From Leisingera sp. ANG59 (GTDB taxonomy: Bacteria; Pseudomonadota; Alphaproteobacteria; Rhodobacterales; Rhodobacteraceae), in NCBI RefSeq assembly GCF_013317235.1, contig NZ_WLCM01000019.1, positions 25,323 through 89,322 on the forward strand: DNA of 64,000 nt, read 5' to 3'. How positions within the stretch are numbered: the stretch's first letter is position 1; every line of letters starts with the position of its first letter. The notes beneath the pieces were generated by a model that was not told the origin of the DNA, ran no database searches, and worked only from the letters and a program-made list of their open reading frames with translations. Made by a program: the position numbers and the translations under genes. Positions 38,968-48,758 of this stretch are shown in pieces.

Positions 38968-39672
38968 ATGAGCGGCTGGGCACAGAAACGGTTCTGGAAA
39001 GCGGTCACCGTAGCGGAGACCGGAGACGGTTTTGCGGTGGAGTTGGACGGCCGCCGGGTCAAGACCCCGGCCAAGGCGCCGCTGGCTGTGCCGACGCGGG
39101 AGATGGCCGAGGCGATTGCCGCGGAATGGGACGCCCAGACCGAATCAGTTGACCCGAAATCCATGCCCTGCACCCGCTCCGCCAACGCGGCAATTGACAA
39201 GGTGGCACATCAGCACAGCGAAGTTGCGGCGATGCTGGCTGAATACGGCGACAGCGATCTGTTGTGTTACCGGGCTGACTCTCCGGTTGAACTGGCGGCC
39301 CGTCAGGCCGCCGAATGGGACCCGGTTCTGGACTGGGCAGCGGCTGAACTGGGGGTGCGGCTGCAGCCCCGGACCGGGGTTCTTCACCAGTCGCAAGAGG
39401 CCGCGGCACTGGCGCTTTTGGCAGAAAAAACCCATGCCTTGACCTCCTTCCAGCTGGCTGCGTTTCACGATCTCGTAGGCATATCAGGCTCTTTGATCCT
39501 TGGGTTTGCGGCCGCTTCGGGCTGGCGCAGCGCCGAGGAGATCTGGCTGCTGTCGCGGCTGGATGAACGCTGGCAGGAGGAGCAGTGGGGCGTGGACGAG
39601 GAAGCCCGGGCCGCAGCCGAAGTGAAACGGCAGGAATTCCTGCACGCCAAGCGATTCTTCGATTTTTCCTGA
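38968..39672 (+). CDS. ATP12-like F1-ATPase assembly chaperone
   Basis: A 234-residue homologue of mitochondrial ATP12, which protects the F1 alpha subunit during ATP-synthase assembly. Conserved WAQKRFWKAVTV, FAVELDGRRVKTPAK, EWDAQ, DSDLLCYRADSPVELAARQAAEWDPVLDW and GISGSLILGFAA. Three bases after the HAD gene. Alphaproteobacteria are the bacterial group that carries this gene. Confidence 0.9.
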   Translation: MSGWAQKRFWKAVTVAETGDGFAVELDGRRVKTPAKAPLAVPTREMAEAIAAEWDAQTESVDPKSMPCTRSANAAIDKVAHQHSEVAAMLAEYGDSDLLCYRADSPVELAARQAAEWDPVLDWAAAELGVRLQPRTGVLHQSQEAAALALLAEKTHALTSFQLAAFHDLVGISGSLILGFAAASGWRSAEEIWLLSRLDERWQEEQWGVDEEARAAAEVKRQEFLHAKRFFDFS

Positions 39673-39904
39673 GAGGACAAGAAATTACTTTTCCACAGGG
39701 GTAGCCCGAAACAAAATTCCGTGCGCAAGGCCCGCGTGCGGAATTCGTACATCGAAATTCCTGATAGCGCCCTTGACGTTTGCTGATGAATGCGCCCAAA
39801 CTTAAGCGCGAATTAGGGGTAAACCCTTCTTCAGTCTCACATCCGGCGGGGGATCGCCGGAGAATAAGAACCGCCGAATGGCGGGCTATCAGGAAGAGGT
39901 AAAT
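39673..39904 (+). promoter_or_regulatory. bztA upstream region
   Basis: No gene. An imperfect inverted repeat AATTCCGTGCGC...GCGTGCGGAATT (about 39714-39744), TTGACG near 39775 without a clear -10, and a hairpin TCCGGCG/CGCCGGA (about 39842-39861) in the presumed bztA leader. Confidence 0.35.
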
Positions 39905-40921
39905 ATGAAAAAATCCGTTATTTTGGGCGCAATGACCTTTGCCGGTCTTGCGGCTGGCGCGGCATCCGCCGGCACGCTGGACGACGTCAAGGCCCGCGGC
40001 AAGCTGAACTGCGGCGTCACCACCGGTCTGGTCGGCTTTGCGGCCCCGAATGCAAACGGTGAATGGGAAGGCTTCGACGTTGCCGTGTGCCGTGCTGTGG
40101 CTGCAGCCGTGCTGGGCGACTCCAACGCTGTCGAATTCGTGCCGACCACCGGCAAGACCCGCTTTACCGCGCTGGCGTCCGGCGAGATCGACATGCTGGC
40201 CCGCAACACCACCTGGACCTTCAGCCGCGACGTCGACCTGAAGTTCGAATTCGTGGGCGTCAACTACTATGACGGCCAGGGCTTCATGGTCCCGAAAGAG
40301 CTGGGCGTGTCCTCGGCCAAGGAACTGGACGGCGCCACCGTCTGCATCCAGACCGGCACCACCACCGAGCTGAACCTGGCGGACTTCTTCCGCTCCAACA
40401 ACATCTCGTACGAGCCGGTTCCGATCGAAACCAACGCCGAAGCGCAGCAGCAGTACCTGGCAGGCGCCTGTGACGTCTACACCACTGACGCCTCCGGCCT
40501 GGCTGCAACCCGCGCCACCTTCGACGATCCGGCCGGTCACGTGATCCTGCCGGAAATCATCTCCAAGGAGCCGCTGGGCCCGCTGGTCCGCCACGGCGAC
40601 CACGAGTGGGGCGATGTTGTCCGCTGGTCGCTGAACGCGCTGGTCGCGGCAGAAGAGCTGGGCATCACCTCGGCCAACCTGAGCGAGATGGCAGCCGGCA
40701 CCGAGAACCCGGAAATCAACCGCCTGCTGGGCACCGAGGGCACCCTGGGCGAAATGCTGGGACTGTCGGCTGACTGGGCCAAGAACGCGATTGCCGCTCA
40801 GGGCAACTACGGCGAGATCTTTGCCAAGAACATCGGCGAAGACACTCCGGTCGGCCTGGCCCGCGGCCTGAACGCCCAATGGACCGAAGGCGGCCTGCTG
40901 TACGCTCCGCCGTTCCGCTAA
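39905..40921 (+). CDS. bztA: Amino-acid ABC transporter, periplasmic binding protein
   Basis: A 338-residue precursor starting MKKSVILGAMTFAGLAAGAASAG (Sec signal). The binding-protein family 3 motif reads GVTTGLVGFAAPNANGEWEGFDVAVCRAVAAAVLGD. It resembles AapJ/BztA, which bind glutamate, glutamine, aspartate and asparagine. First of four co-directional genes and followed by a strong hairpin, so it is probably made in excess over the membrane parts. Confidence 0.93.
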   Translation: MKKSVILGAMTFAGLAAGAASAGTLDDVKARGKLNCGVTTGLVGFAAPNANGEWEGFDVAVCRAVAAAVLGDSNAVEFVPTTGKTRFTALASGEIDMLARNTTWTFSRDVDLKFEFVGVNYYDGQGFMVPKELGVSSAKELDGATVCIQTGTTTELNLADFFRSNNISYEPVPIETNAEAQQQYLAGACDVYTTDASGLAATRATFDDPAGHVILPEIISKEPLGPLVRHGDHEWGDVVRWSLNALVAAEELGITSANLSEMAAGTENPEINRLLGTEGTLGEMLGLSADWAKNAIAAQGNYGEIFAKNIGEDTPVGLARGLNAQWTEGGLLYAPPFR

Positions 40922-40936
40922 CCACACCACCGGGAG

Positions 40937-40963
40937 GGGCGCAGGACATTCCTGCGCCCTTTT
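40937..40963 (+). terminator. Intra-operon attenuating terminator after bztA
   Basis: GGGCGCAGGA-CAT-TCCTGCGCCC followed by TTTTCC. A classical partial terminator between a binding-protein gene and its permease genes. Confidence 0.85.
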
Positions 40964-41047
40964 CCTATCTGAAAAAAGCTCCGGCAAGCTGCGGAGCGGG
41001 GACAACCCCGCCAGGATCAGGACGCCGGAGTCAGGGGATCACAATAT

Positions 41048-42316
41048 ATGTCAACGCTTACTGACCCGCCGAAGGAGCAGTTCCGGCTGTCCATGCTCCT
41101 TTATGACACCCGCTACCGGTCGGGGACCATCCAGGTCATCGCCATGTTCGGGTTCATGCTTCTGGCAGCCTGGCTGATCAACAACACGCTCAGCAACCTG
41201 GCTGCGCTGGGCAAGCCGATCGATTTCGGCTTCTTCTCTGAACCTGCCAGCTATGACATCAACCAAAGGTTGCTGGAATACACCTCACGCGACACCCACT
41301 TGCGGGCTGCGCTGATGGGGCTTCTGAACACTCTGGTCGTTGCGGTGCTGGGCTGCATCACCGCAACCGTCCTCGGCGTCATCATTGGTGTTCTGCGGCT
41401 GTCTTCGAACTGGCTGGTTGCCCGCCTGATGACGATCTACGTCGAGATGTTCCGCAACGTGCCGGTGCTGCTGTGGATCGTCTTCGTGATGGCCATCCTG
41501 ATCGAAACCCTGCCGGCGCCAAGTGCGTTCCGGGGCGAGTCCCCCGAGGCGACGATGAGCCTGATGGACAGCGTTGCCGTGACCAACCGCGGCGTCTACA
41601 TCCCCGAGCCGCTGTTCTCGCGCTCTCTGGGCGACATCCACCTGCTGGGCCAGTCCTCGCTGCGCTTTGATGTCAGCCTGGACCTGATCGCGATCCTGGT
41701 GGTGCTGGGCCTCAGCCTTTGGGCCGCCCACCGGGTCACGCTGCGCGCCAACCGCATCCAGGAAGCAACCGGTGATCGCCCCAAGACCTGGCATGTCCGC
41801 ACCGCAATCATCGTGGGGCCGATGCTGGTGCTGCTGATCGCCCTCGGGTTCCACCTCGGCTATCCCGCGCTGAAAGGCTTCAACTTCCAGGGCGGCACCC
41901 ATCTGCGCAACTCTCTGATCGCGCTGTGGCTGGCACTCTCGCTGTACACCGCGGCCTTCATTGCTGAAATCGTGCGTGCGGGCATCATGGCGATCTCCAA
42001 GGGCCAGACCGAGGCCGCATCGGCTCTGGGCCTGCGCTCCAACCGGATCATGCGCCTTGTCATCCTGCCGCAGGCGCTGCGGGTGATCATCCCGCCGCTG
42101 ATCTCCAACTACCTGAACCTGACCAAGAACTCGTCGCTGGCGATTGCCGTGGGCTACATGGACATCACCGGCACCCTGGGCGGCATCACCATGAACCAGA
42201 CCGGCCGCGAGCTGGAATGCGTTCTGCTCCTGATGCTGGTGTACCTGGCCATTTCGCTGAGCATTTCGGCGGTCATGAACTGGTATAACGAAGCCGTGAA
42301 GCTGAAGGAGCGCTGA
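41048..42316 (+). CDS. bztB: Amino-acid ABC transporter permease
   Basis: A 422-residue permease of the His/Glu/Gln family with the long extra region of AapQ/BztB. The ABC-docking EAA loop reads EAASALGLRSNRIMRLVILPQALRVIIPPL. About eight helices. The stop is one base before the bztC ATG. Confidence 0.93.
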   Translation: MSTLTDPPKEQFRLSMLLYDTRYRSGTIQVIAMFGFMLLAAWLINNTLSNLAALGKPIDFGFFSEPASYDINQRLLEYTSRDTHLRAALMGLLNTLVVAVLGCITATVLGVIIGVLRLSSNWLVARLMTIYVEMFRNVPVLLWIVFVMAILIETLPAPSAFRGESPEATMSLMDSVAVTNRGVYIPEPLFSRSLGDIHLLGQSSLRFDVSLDLIAILVVLGLSLWAAHRVTLRANRIQEATGDRPKTWHVRTAIIVGPMLVLLIALGFHLGYPALKGFNFQGGTHLRNSLIALWLALSLYTAAFIAEIVRAGIMAISKGQTEAASALGLRSNRIMRLVILPQALRVIIPPLISNYLNLTKNSSLAIAVGYMDITGTLGGITMNQTGRELECVLLLMLVYLAISLSISAVMNWYNEAVKLKER

Positions 42317-42317
42317 G

Positions 42318-43637
42318 ATGAGCGGTACCCATTCCCATACCGTCGCCTTTGTGCGCGACACCATGCTTCCGGAGCAGGACCCCCCGGCCTCTGAGGTCGG
42401 CGCGGTCGGCTGGATGCGCCACAACCTGTTCTCAAACTGGTTCAACTCCATCCTGACCATCGCCTCGATTGCCGCGATCTACTTCGTGCTGGCGGCGGTG
42501 ATCCCGTGGATTCTGTCGCCAACCTGGGAAGGCACCTCGCTGTCGAACTGCCGTGAAACGCTGGCGGCAGCGGGCCATGGCGATGCCCACGGCGCCTGCT
42601 GGGGCGTGATCAAGGAACGCTGGATCCAGCTGATTTTCGGCTTCTACCCGAGCCATCTGTACTGGCGCCCGATTGCCGCTTTCGTTCTTCTGGGCGCGGC
42701 GCTGGCCCCGGTGCTGTTCTCGGACAAGGTGCCGTCGCAGCTCTTGATCTTTTCGGCGCTCTACCCGTTCATCTTCCCCTGGCTGTTGTGGGGCGGCACC
42801 ATCTGGATGCCCATCGCGGCGCTGGCGGGCTTCGTGATCGGCGGGCTGCTGTTCAAGGTGCTGTCGGAGAAAGCCAGCACGCTGATCGGTGTGATCGTGG
42901 CTGTTGCAACGGCGGTCATCTGGTGGCTGTTCCTGGCAGCGCCCGTTGCCGGCATCGTGGATTCGATCCTGCCGATCGGCATTGAAGCGGTCGAAAGCCG
43001 CAAGTTCGGCGGCTTCATGCTGTCGGTGACCATCGGTGTGGTGGCAATTGCCTGCTCCCTGCCGATCGGCATCGTGCTGGCGCTCGGCCGTCAGTCCGAC
43101 CTTCTGATCGTCAAATACATCTGCGTGGGCTTTATCGAGTTCATCCGCGGGGTGCCGCTGATCACGCTGCTGTTCGTGGCCTCGACGCTGCTGAACATCT
43201 TCATGCCGCCCGGCACCAATTTCGACATCATCCTGCGGGTGCTGATCATGGTGACGCTGTTTGCGTCGGCCTATATGGCCGAGGTGATCCGCGGCGGCCT
43301 GGCGGCCCTGCCCAAAGGACAGTACGAGGGCGCCGACTCGCTTGGCCTCAACTACTGGCAGGCGCAACGGCTGATCATCATGCCGCAGGCGCTGAAGATC
43401 TCGATCCCGGGCATCGTTTCGACCTTCATCGGCGTCTTCAAGGACACCACGCTGGTCTCGATCATCGGACTTCTCGACCCGCTGGGCCTCTCCAACGCCA
43501 TCCGCGCGGACGCCAACTGGAACGGCATCGTCTGGGAACTCTACGGCTTTATCGCCCTGCTGTTCTTTGTCTTCTGCTTCTCCATGTCCCGCTATTCCAT
43601 GTACCTGGAGCGCAAGCTTCAGACTGGCCACCGTTAA
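42318..43637 (+). CDS. bztC: Amino-acid ABC transporter permease
   Basis: A 439-residue partner permease (AapM/BztC type) with EAA loop EGADSLGLNYWQAQRLIIMPQALKISIPG and an enlarged N-terminal half including a periplasmic Cys pair (SNCRETLAAAGHGDAHGACWG). AAGGAG lies before the following bztD. Confidence 0.93.
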   Translation: MSGTHSHTVAFVRDTMLPEQDPPASEVGAVGWMRHNLFSNWFNSILTIASIAAIYFVLAAVIPWILSPTWEGTSLSNCRETLAAAGHGDAHGACWGVIKERWIQLIFGFYPSHLYWRPIAAFVLLGAALAPVLFSDKVPSQLLIFSALYPFIFPWLLWGGTIWMPIAALAGFVIGGLLFKVLSEKASTLIGVIVAVATAVIWWLFLAAPVAGIVDSILPIGIEAVESRKFGGFMLSVTIGVVAIACSLPIGIVLALGRQSDLLIVKYICVGFIEFIRGVPLITLLFVASTLLNIFMPPGTNFDIILRVLIMVTLFASAYMAEVIRGGLAALPKGQYEGADSLGLNYWQAQRLIIMPQALKISIPGIVSTFIGVFKDTTLVSIIGLLDPLGLSNAIRADANWNGIVWELYGFIALLFFVFCFSMSRYSMYLERKLQTGHR

Positions 43638-43649
43638 GGAGTTCAACAT

Positions 43650-44441
43650 ATGTCTGAACTTATGACCGACCGCGAAATCGACCGCTCCAAAATGCAGGTG
43701 AGCGACGAGGTCGCCATTGAAATCAGCAACATGAACAAGTGGTACGGGTCCTTCCACGTGCTGCGCGACATCAATCTGACCGTCAACCGCGGCGAGCGGA
43801 TCGTGATCGCCGGCCCGTCGGGGTCCGGCAAATCCACCCTGATCCGCTGCCTGAACGCGCTGGAAGAGCACCAGCAGGGCAAGATCGTGGTGGATGGCAC
43901 CGAACTGTCCAACGACCTCAAGAACATCGACAAGATCCGGTCCGAGGTCGGCATGGTGTTCCAGCACTTCAACCTTTTCCCGCATCTGACCATCCTCGAG
44001 AACTGCACCCTGGCGCCGATCTGGGTGCGCAAAACGCCGAAGAAAGAGGCGATCGAGACGGCGATGCATTTCCTGGAGAAGGTGAAGATCCCCGAGCAGG
44101 CCCATAAATATCCTGGCCAGCTCTCGGGCGGCCAGCAGCAGCGTGTGGCGATCGCGCGCTCGCTGTGCATGAAGCCGCGCATCATGCTGTTCGATGAACC
44201 GACATCGGCGCTCGACCCGGAGATGATCAAGGAGGTGCTCGACACCATGATCGAACTGGCCGAGGAAGGTATGACCATGCTCTGCGTGACCCACGAGATG
44301 GGCTTTGCCCGCCAGGTGGCGAACCGGGTGATCTTCATGGACGCGGGCCAGATCGTGGAGCAGAACGAGCCGGAAGAGTTCTTCAACAACCCGAAGAGCG
44401 ACCGCACCAAGCTGTTCCTCAGCCAGATCCTGGGCCACTGA
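43650..44441 (+). CDS. bztD: Amino-acid ABC transporter ATP-binding protein
   Basis: A 263-residue ATPase: Walker [15 protein letters not shown]-loop [15 protein letters not shown], signature [15 protein letters not shown], Walker [15 protein letters not shown] and switch His THEMGFARQ. It energises import through BztBC. Last gene of the operon. Confidence 0.95.
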   Translation: MSELMTDREIDRSKMQVSDEVAIEISNMNKWYGSFHVLRDINLTVNRGERIVIAGPSGSGKSTLIRCLNALEEHQQGKIVVDGTELSNDLKNIDKIRSEVGMVFQHFNLFPHLTILENCTLAPIWVRKTPKKEAIETAMHFLEKVKIPEQAHKYPGQLSGGQQQRVAIARSLCMKPRIMLFDEPTSALDPEMIKEVLDTMIELAEEGMTMLCVTHEMGFARQVANRVIFMDAGQIVEQNEPEEFFNNPKSDRTKLFLSQILGH

Positions 44442-44462
44442 GGCGCCAGAGCCGCGAAACAG

Positions 44463-44491
44463 AAAGGCCGGGCATTTGCCCGGCCTTTTTT
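44463..44491 (+). terminator. Terminator after bztD
   Basis: AAAGGCCGGGC-ATTT-GCCCGGCCTTT with six or more T. Flanking A/T runs make it usable from both sides, since the next gene converges. Confidence 0.92.
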
Positions 44492-44509
44492 CCGTTCAGG
44501 GATCCTTGC

Positions 44510-44962
44510 TCAGGGGTGGCTGGCGAATACTTCGGCGGTGGCATCAGCCAGGATCAGCAGGGTGTTAAACGCCTCGCGCTCGCCGCCCATTTCCATCCCC
44601 GGCGAGCCGATCGGCATCCCCGGCACGCTCAGCCCCAGCGCCGCGAGCTGCTCCGTCAGCAGCCGCTGGATGTCGCTTGCCGGCACATGGCCCTCGATCA
44701 CATAGGGGCCGGCCATCGCGGTGTGGCAGGACGCCAGATCGCCGCTGACACCCAGCCGCTCCTTCATTGCCCACAGGTCCTCATCTGCAATATCGCGGAC
44801 TTCGGTCCGGAAACCGGCGGCGGCCAGATGGTCTGCCCAGGCGGTGCAGCAGCCGCAGCTGGGCGACTTCATGATTTGGATGGGCTCTGCTGCCGCGGCA
44901 AATCCCGGCAGCGCGGTGAGGGGCAGGGCGGCTGCGGCCAGCAGCAGGGAACGGCGGTGCAT
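44510..44962 (-). CDS. DUF411-family exported metal-binding protein
   Basis: A 150-residue precursor. HRRSLLLAAAALPLTALPGFAAA looks like a signal peptide with a twin-Arg start. The mature protein has IMKSPSCGCCTAWADHL (C-x-C-C, thioredoxin-like) and a further Cys-His pair (ASCHTAM), with VEGHVP-like IEGHVPASDI, the DUF411 signature. DUF411 proteins occur in copper-handling loci; no other copper gene is adjacent. Confidence 0.85.
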   Translation of the reverse strand: MHRRSLLLAAAALPLTALPGFAAAAEPIQIMKSPSCGCCTAWADHLAAAGFRTEVRDIADEDLWAMKERLGVSGDLASCHTAMAGPYVIEGHVPASDIQRLLTEQLAALGLSVPGMPIGSPGMEMGGEREAFNTLLILADATAEVFASHP

Positions 44963-45067
44963 AACGGTCTCCAGTCCGGCAAATGTCTGTCCGGCTGACT
45001 ATCTAGTCACGCTCTTGCACGGGTGCCAGGGGCCTCCCGCGCGGGATGCGCCAGCTTGCCGCAGGGC

Positions 45068-45565
45068 TTATTCGCCCAAGAGCTCCCGCGGCACCGCAAA
45101 ATCGATGACCTTGCCGCTGCTCCAGCTCAGTTCCCGCCAGTTAGGGATATTGAACTCCGCCACCAGCGTCGCACCCGTGGGATAGTCGTCGAAACGCGCA
45201 TGATCGGGCGGGCTGGCGACGATGGTATGGGCAAAGGCGGCGATGCCGGGGTTGTGGCCGATCACCATGACCCGCTTCTGCTCGGCCTCGCTCAGCACCT
45301 TGAAGATGATATCGGAATTGGCGTGGTACAGACGTTCGGTGAAACGTGCTGGCACGCCGAGGTCCATCAGTTCGCAGGTCTCGCGGGTGCGCTGGGCTGA
45401 GGAGGAGATCACCTGATCCGGCAGGTAGCCGCATTCGCGCATCCAGGCGGCAATGGCCGGGGCTGAGCGGCGTCCGCGCTTGTTCAGGGGGCGGGCGTGG
45501 TCGCTGGGGACATTGGTGTCCCAGGCGGATTTGGCGTGGCGGGTCAGGATCAGGGTGCAGGTCAT
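45068..45565 (-). CDS. SixA-like histidine phosphatase
   Basis: A 165-residue phosphoglycerate-mutase-fold protein: RHAKSAWD (phospho-His RHG motif), SSSAQRTRET, and VIGHNPGIAAF (second His). SixA dephosphorylates histidine phosphotransfer domains in E. coli; the target here is unknown. Its ATG overlaps the stop of the ferredoxin gene by one base, so the two are coupled. Confidence 0.85.
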   Translation of the reverse strand: MTCTLILTRHAKSAWDTNVPSDHARPLNKRGRRSAPAIAAWMRECGYLPDQVISSSAQRTRETCELMDLGVPARFTERLYHANSDIIFKVLSEAEQKRVMVIGHNPGIAAFAHTIVASPPDHARFDDYPTGATLVAEFNIPNWRELSWSSGKVIDFAVPRELLGE

Positions 45566-46251
45566 TACGGGTGAAAATGCCTCATGTGATGTGCGGTTTG
45601 GTCCGGGTCGCGGCGGGCGGCGCGGCTGAGCGGGCAGGCCAGCCGGGCAAGGCAGCCGCCGGACATGCAGCCGGCGCCTGCGCTGGTGTCGAGATGCGCG
45701 TGGCAGGCCGCCAGATCGTAGGGGCCTCCGTCGGCCAGGGCGCCGGCTGGGCAGGCGGCAAGGCAGGGTCGGGAGGGGCAGCTGTCGCAGGGGGACTGTG
45801 CCAAAGGTGCAGGGGGGATGTCAAATTCCTGTTTGAAATGAATGGCCCCGCGCAAGGAAATCATCATGCCCGCCTGATCATGCACCAGCATCTGTGACGG
45901 TGATGTGAAAAACCGCCCCGTCGCCAGCGCCCAGTTGATGAAAGGCGTATAGGGCGGCCCGCCAAAGGGAAAGTAGGCGGTGCCGCCCAGCGTCCGTGCC
46001 AGCGCGCCGATCACCCGAGCGGACCAGCGGTCGACCGGGTCCGGGGCACCGTCGCCGTACTCCGGGCTGGACTGGAACAGGGGCCAGAAGGCGCCGTCAG
46101 TGCCCAGCAGCAGCAGGGTGCCACCGTCCAGCAACTGAACCGGCTGGCGGTTTGGGTGCAGGGCGCCTTGAACGGCCAGGCCGGTTTCTGCCGCGGCGGG
46201 ATACAGCGGGCTGCCGTCAAAGCAGGCGGCAGATGTTTCGGTCAGGCTCAT
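45565..46251 (-). CDS. 4Fe-4S ferredoxin-like protein
   Basis: From ATG 46251 (MSLTETSAACF) 228 residues. The C-terminal part has clustered cysteines: CDSCPSRPCLAACPAGAL, AACHAHL, GCMSGGCLARLACPLS, compatible with one or two 4Fe-4S clusters. The N-terminal 150 residues (GTDGAFWPLFQSSPEYGDGAPDPVDRWSARVI) resemble the ferredoxin-like family found in Rhodobacterales. Role unknown. Upstream in-frame starts run into the neighbouring gene. Confidence 0.7.
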   Translation of the reverse strand: MSLTETSAACFDGSPLYPAAAETGLAVQGALHPNRQPVQLLDGGTLLLLGTDGAFWPLFQSSPEYGDGAPDPVDRWSARVIGALARTLGGTAYFPFGGPPYTPFINWALATGRFFTSPSQMLVHDQAGMMISLRGAIHFKQEFDIPPAPLAQSPCDSCPSRPCLAACPAGALADGGPYDLAACHAHLDTSAGAGCMSGGCLARLACPLSRAARRDPDQTAHHMRHFHP

Positions 46252-46360
46252 CGGCGGCGTCCCGGTCAGGTGGCTTTGAGGGAGACTAGCAGCCGCCCGG
46301 CGGCGGCGCAGGGCAAAAACGCCCATGTCTGGCCTGCCGGCGTCTTCCTGCTGCCGGCGT

Positions 46361-47155
46361 TCAGCGGCGGCGGAACGGCAACAGCAGGCTCCAGCCCAGC
46401 CGGGCAGGCCGCCCGTCCTGCCACTCCAGCCCAACGGTCATGCCGTCATGCCCCTGGCCGGGCTGGGCAGTATAGGTGCCGAAGATCCGGTCCCAGACCG
46501 ACAGCGCAAAGCCGTAGTTGCTGTCGTGCTCGGCCCGCAGCTGCGAGTGATGCACCCGGTGCATGTCCGGTGTCACCAGCAGCAGCCGCAGCGCCCGGTC
46601 GAGCCGCGGCGGCAGGGCCAGGTTGGCGTGGGTGAACAACGCAGTTCCGTTCAGCAGGATCTCGAACAGCAGCACCGCCAGGGCCGATGGCCCCAGCAGA
46701 TAGACCAGCCCGCATTTCACCAGCATCGACAGCGCGATTTCCACCGGGTGGAAGCGCACCGCGGTGGTCACGTCCATGTCGCGGTCGGCATGATGCACCC
46801 GGTGCAGCCGCCACAGGACGGGCACCTTGTGGGTGATCAGATGCTGCAGCCAGATTGCGAAGTCCAGCACCAGCACCGCCAGCAGCACCTCTGCCCAGGC
46901 TGGCCAGCGCATTGCGTTCAGCAGCCCCCAGCCATGCGCCGCCGCATCCAGTGCCGCCCCGACCGCCAGCAGCGGCAGCCCAACCGCCAGCGCCCGCAGG
47001 GTCAGCGTGTTGAGCACTGAAATCGACAGGTTGGTCAGCCAGCGCCGCTGCCGCGGCAGGCTGCGGGCGCGCCGCGGCGCCCGGGCCTCTGCCGCCGCGA
47101 ACAGCAACAGCAGGGCCAGAAAGGCCCCCAGGCGGATCAGGGCTTCATGCTCCAT
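46361..47155 (-). CDS. Fatty acid hydroxylase / sterol desaturase-family membrane protein
   Basis: From ATG 47155, 264 residues with four or more helices and the three di-iron histidine clusters: HLITH, HRVHHADRD and HRVHHSQ. LHRVHHADRDMDVTTAVRFHPVE is the family hallmark. Oxidises a lipid at the membrane; the substrate is unknown. A longer in-frame start (47221) lacks hydrophobic character. Confidence 0.88.
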   Translation of the reverse strand: MEHEALIRLGAFLALLLLFAAAEARAPRRARSLPRQRRWLTNLSISVLNTLTLRALAVGLPLLAVGAALDAAAHGWGLLNAMRWPAWAEVLLAVLVLDFAIWLQHLITHKVPVLWRLHRVHHADRDMDVTTAVRFHPVEIALSMLVKCGLVYLLGPSALAVLLFEILLNGTALFTHANLALPPRLDRALRLLLVTPDMHRVHHSQLRAEHDSNYGFALSVWDRIFGTYTAQPGQGHDGMTVGLEWQDGRPARLGWSLLLPFRRR

Positions 47156-47328
47156 AACGCCAGCGATGCGCAATATCCGGCTGAAGGCAAGCCCTTTGCA
47201 GGCCGGACCGGGCTTCCTCATATGCCGGAAACGTGATCCGTGCTATGATCCCTGCGGGGCATGCAGGCCGGACTATCCGGCATCGTGCCTGCAGCCGGCC
47301 TGCATCTTCCGCCCCAGGGAGTGTCAGA

Positions 47329-47661
47329 ATGCCAAGATTTATCGTGACCGGAAACTACACGTCTTCTGCGATGAAGGCGATGCTCGACAGCCCCAGCAAC
47401 CGCGAGGCCGCGGCCCGTGCCCTTGTCGAAGCGGCAGGCGGCAAGCTGGAGAGCTTTTATCTGACCACGGGGGAAAATGATTTCTCGATCAAGGTCACGA
47501 TCGATGACGTCTCCAACCTGCTGGCAGCCTTGCTGGCGACCGGCGCCAGCGGCGCGGTTAGCAACCTTAAGACCGTCCGGGCGTTCACCGCGGATGAGTT
47601 CAAGGAAATGCAGGAGAAGGCGGGCAAATTCGCCAGCGCTTACAAGGCGCCGGGAAGCTGA
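47329..47661 (+). CDS. GYD-domain protein
   Basis: A 110-residue protein: MPRFIVTGNYTSSAMKAML, EAAGGKLESFYLTTGENDFSIKVTIDD and ALLATGASGAVSNLKTVRAFTADEF, the dimeric alpha-beta barrel pattern of GYD (COG4274) proteins. No biochemical role is known to me. Converges with argB. Confidence 0.8.
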   Translation: MPRFIVTGNYTSSAMKAMLDSPSNREAAARALVEAAGGKLESFYLTTGENDFSIKVTIDDVSNLLAALLATGASGAVSNLKTVRAFTADEFKEMQEKAGKFASAYKAPGS

Positions 47662-47721
47662 TCCGCGGATCCCTGGTTCATCCGGCTGAAAACATCCCGG
47701 AGCGGATTGGCCCCGGGAGAG

Positions 47722-47745
47722 CCAAGAGGGGCAGCGCCCTCTTGG
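47722..47745. terminator. Bidirectional terminator / GGGCAGCGCCC-core repeat
   Basis: CCAAGAGGG-GCAGCG-CCCTCTTGG: 9-bp stem between the convergent GYD and argB genes. 47721-47739 equals 33891-33909 exactly. Confidence 0.75.
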
Positions 47746-47763
47746 TATGCCGGTGGCGCGCCA

Positions 47764-48624
47764 TCAAGCGCGGATCATCGACCCCGCGCCGTGTTCGGTG
47801 TACAGCTCCAGCAGCACTGCGTTCTGCACTCGCCCGTCGACGATGATGCAGGCGCGCACGCCGCCGCGGACCGCATCCAGCGCGGTTTCGGTCTTGGGGA
47901 TCATGCCGCCGGCGATGACGCCGCTGGCGGTCATTTCCTCGACATCCGCCGCCTTCAGCTCCGTCACCACTTCGCCGTCGGCGTTCTTGACGCCGGCCAC
48001 ATCGGTCAGCAGCAGCAGGCGGTCGGCCTGCAGCGCTTTGGCAATGGCGCCGGCGGCGGTGTCGCCGTTGATGTTGTAGGTCTCGCCGCCCCGGCCGGCG
48101 CCGATGGGGGCAATGACCGGGATCATGTTCTTCTCGAACAGCCCGTGCAGCACCTTGGGGTCCATCTCCGCCGGCGCGCCGACAAAGCCCAGGTCCGGGT
48201 CGGCCTGGTCGCAAGTGATCAGGTTGGCGTCCTTGCCCGACAGGCCGACGGCGCGGCCGCCCTGGCTGTTGATTGCCTGCACGATGCGCTTGTTGACGAC
48301 GCCGGACAGCACCATTTCCACCACGTCCATGGTGGCGGCATCAGTCACCCGCTTGCCGTTCACGAATTCGGATTTGATCTGCAGCTTTTCCAGCATCGCA
48401 TTGATCATCGGCCCGCCGCCGTGCACGATCACCGGGTTCACCCCGACCTGGCGCATCAGCACGATGTCGCGGGCAAAGGTCTCCATCGCCTCGTCGCTGC
48501 CCATGGCGTGGCCGCCCAGCTTGATGACGACAATCGCCCCGGAGAATCGCTGGAAATACGGCAGCGCGCTCGACAGGGTTTCGGCAGTGGCAATCCAATC
48601 GCGGTTCATATTCTGTTTCTTCAT
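47764..48624 (-). CDS. argB: Acetylglutamate kinase
   Basis: A 286-residue enzyme of arginine synthesis that phosphorylates N-acetylglutamate. [28 protein letters not shown] and [14 protein letters not shown] are conserved. The start at 48624 ([10 protein letters not shown]) has GGGACCCC upstream rather than a good SD; MNRDW at 48609 is possible. Standalone here, though the neighbourhood engB-yidC often carries it. Confidence 0.95.
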   Translation of the reverse strand: MKKQNMNRDWIATAETLSSALPYFQRFSGAIVVIKLGGHAMGSDEAMETFARDIVLMRQVGVNPVIVHGGGPMINAMLEKLQIKSEFVNGKRVTDAATMDVVEMVLSGVVNKRIVQAINSQGGRAVGLSGKDANLITCDQADPDLGFVGAPAEMDPKVLHGLFEKNMIPVIAPIGAGRGGETYNINGDTAAGAIAKALQADRLLLLTDVAGVKNADGEVVTELKAADVEEMTASGVIAGGMIPKTETALDAVRGGVRACIIVDGRVQNAVLLELYTEHGAGSMIRA

Positions 48625-48758
48625 CGCTGGGGTCCCTCTGACAGGGGGTGTTACGCGTTTCCGGGCGTGCTGCCAAGCGGCTGCGCAAATGCGCCGTTGC
48701 AGCGGCCCGTGCGGGTGCTAGGCTGCAGCCCGGATACCACCTTACACGGAGCTGCGCC

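Noticed and set aside
42432..44438. Long minus-strand frame opposite bztC and bztD
   Set aside because: Low-complexity His/Gln/Arg-rich translation typical of antisense frames; the plus strand encodes complete permease and ATPase.
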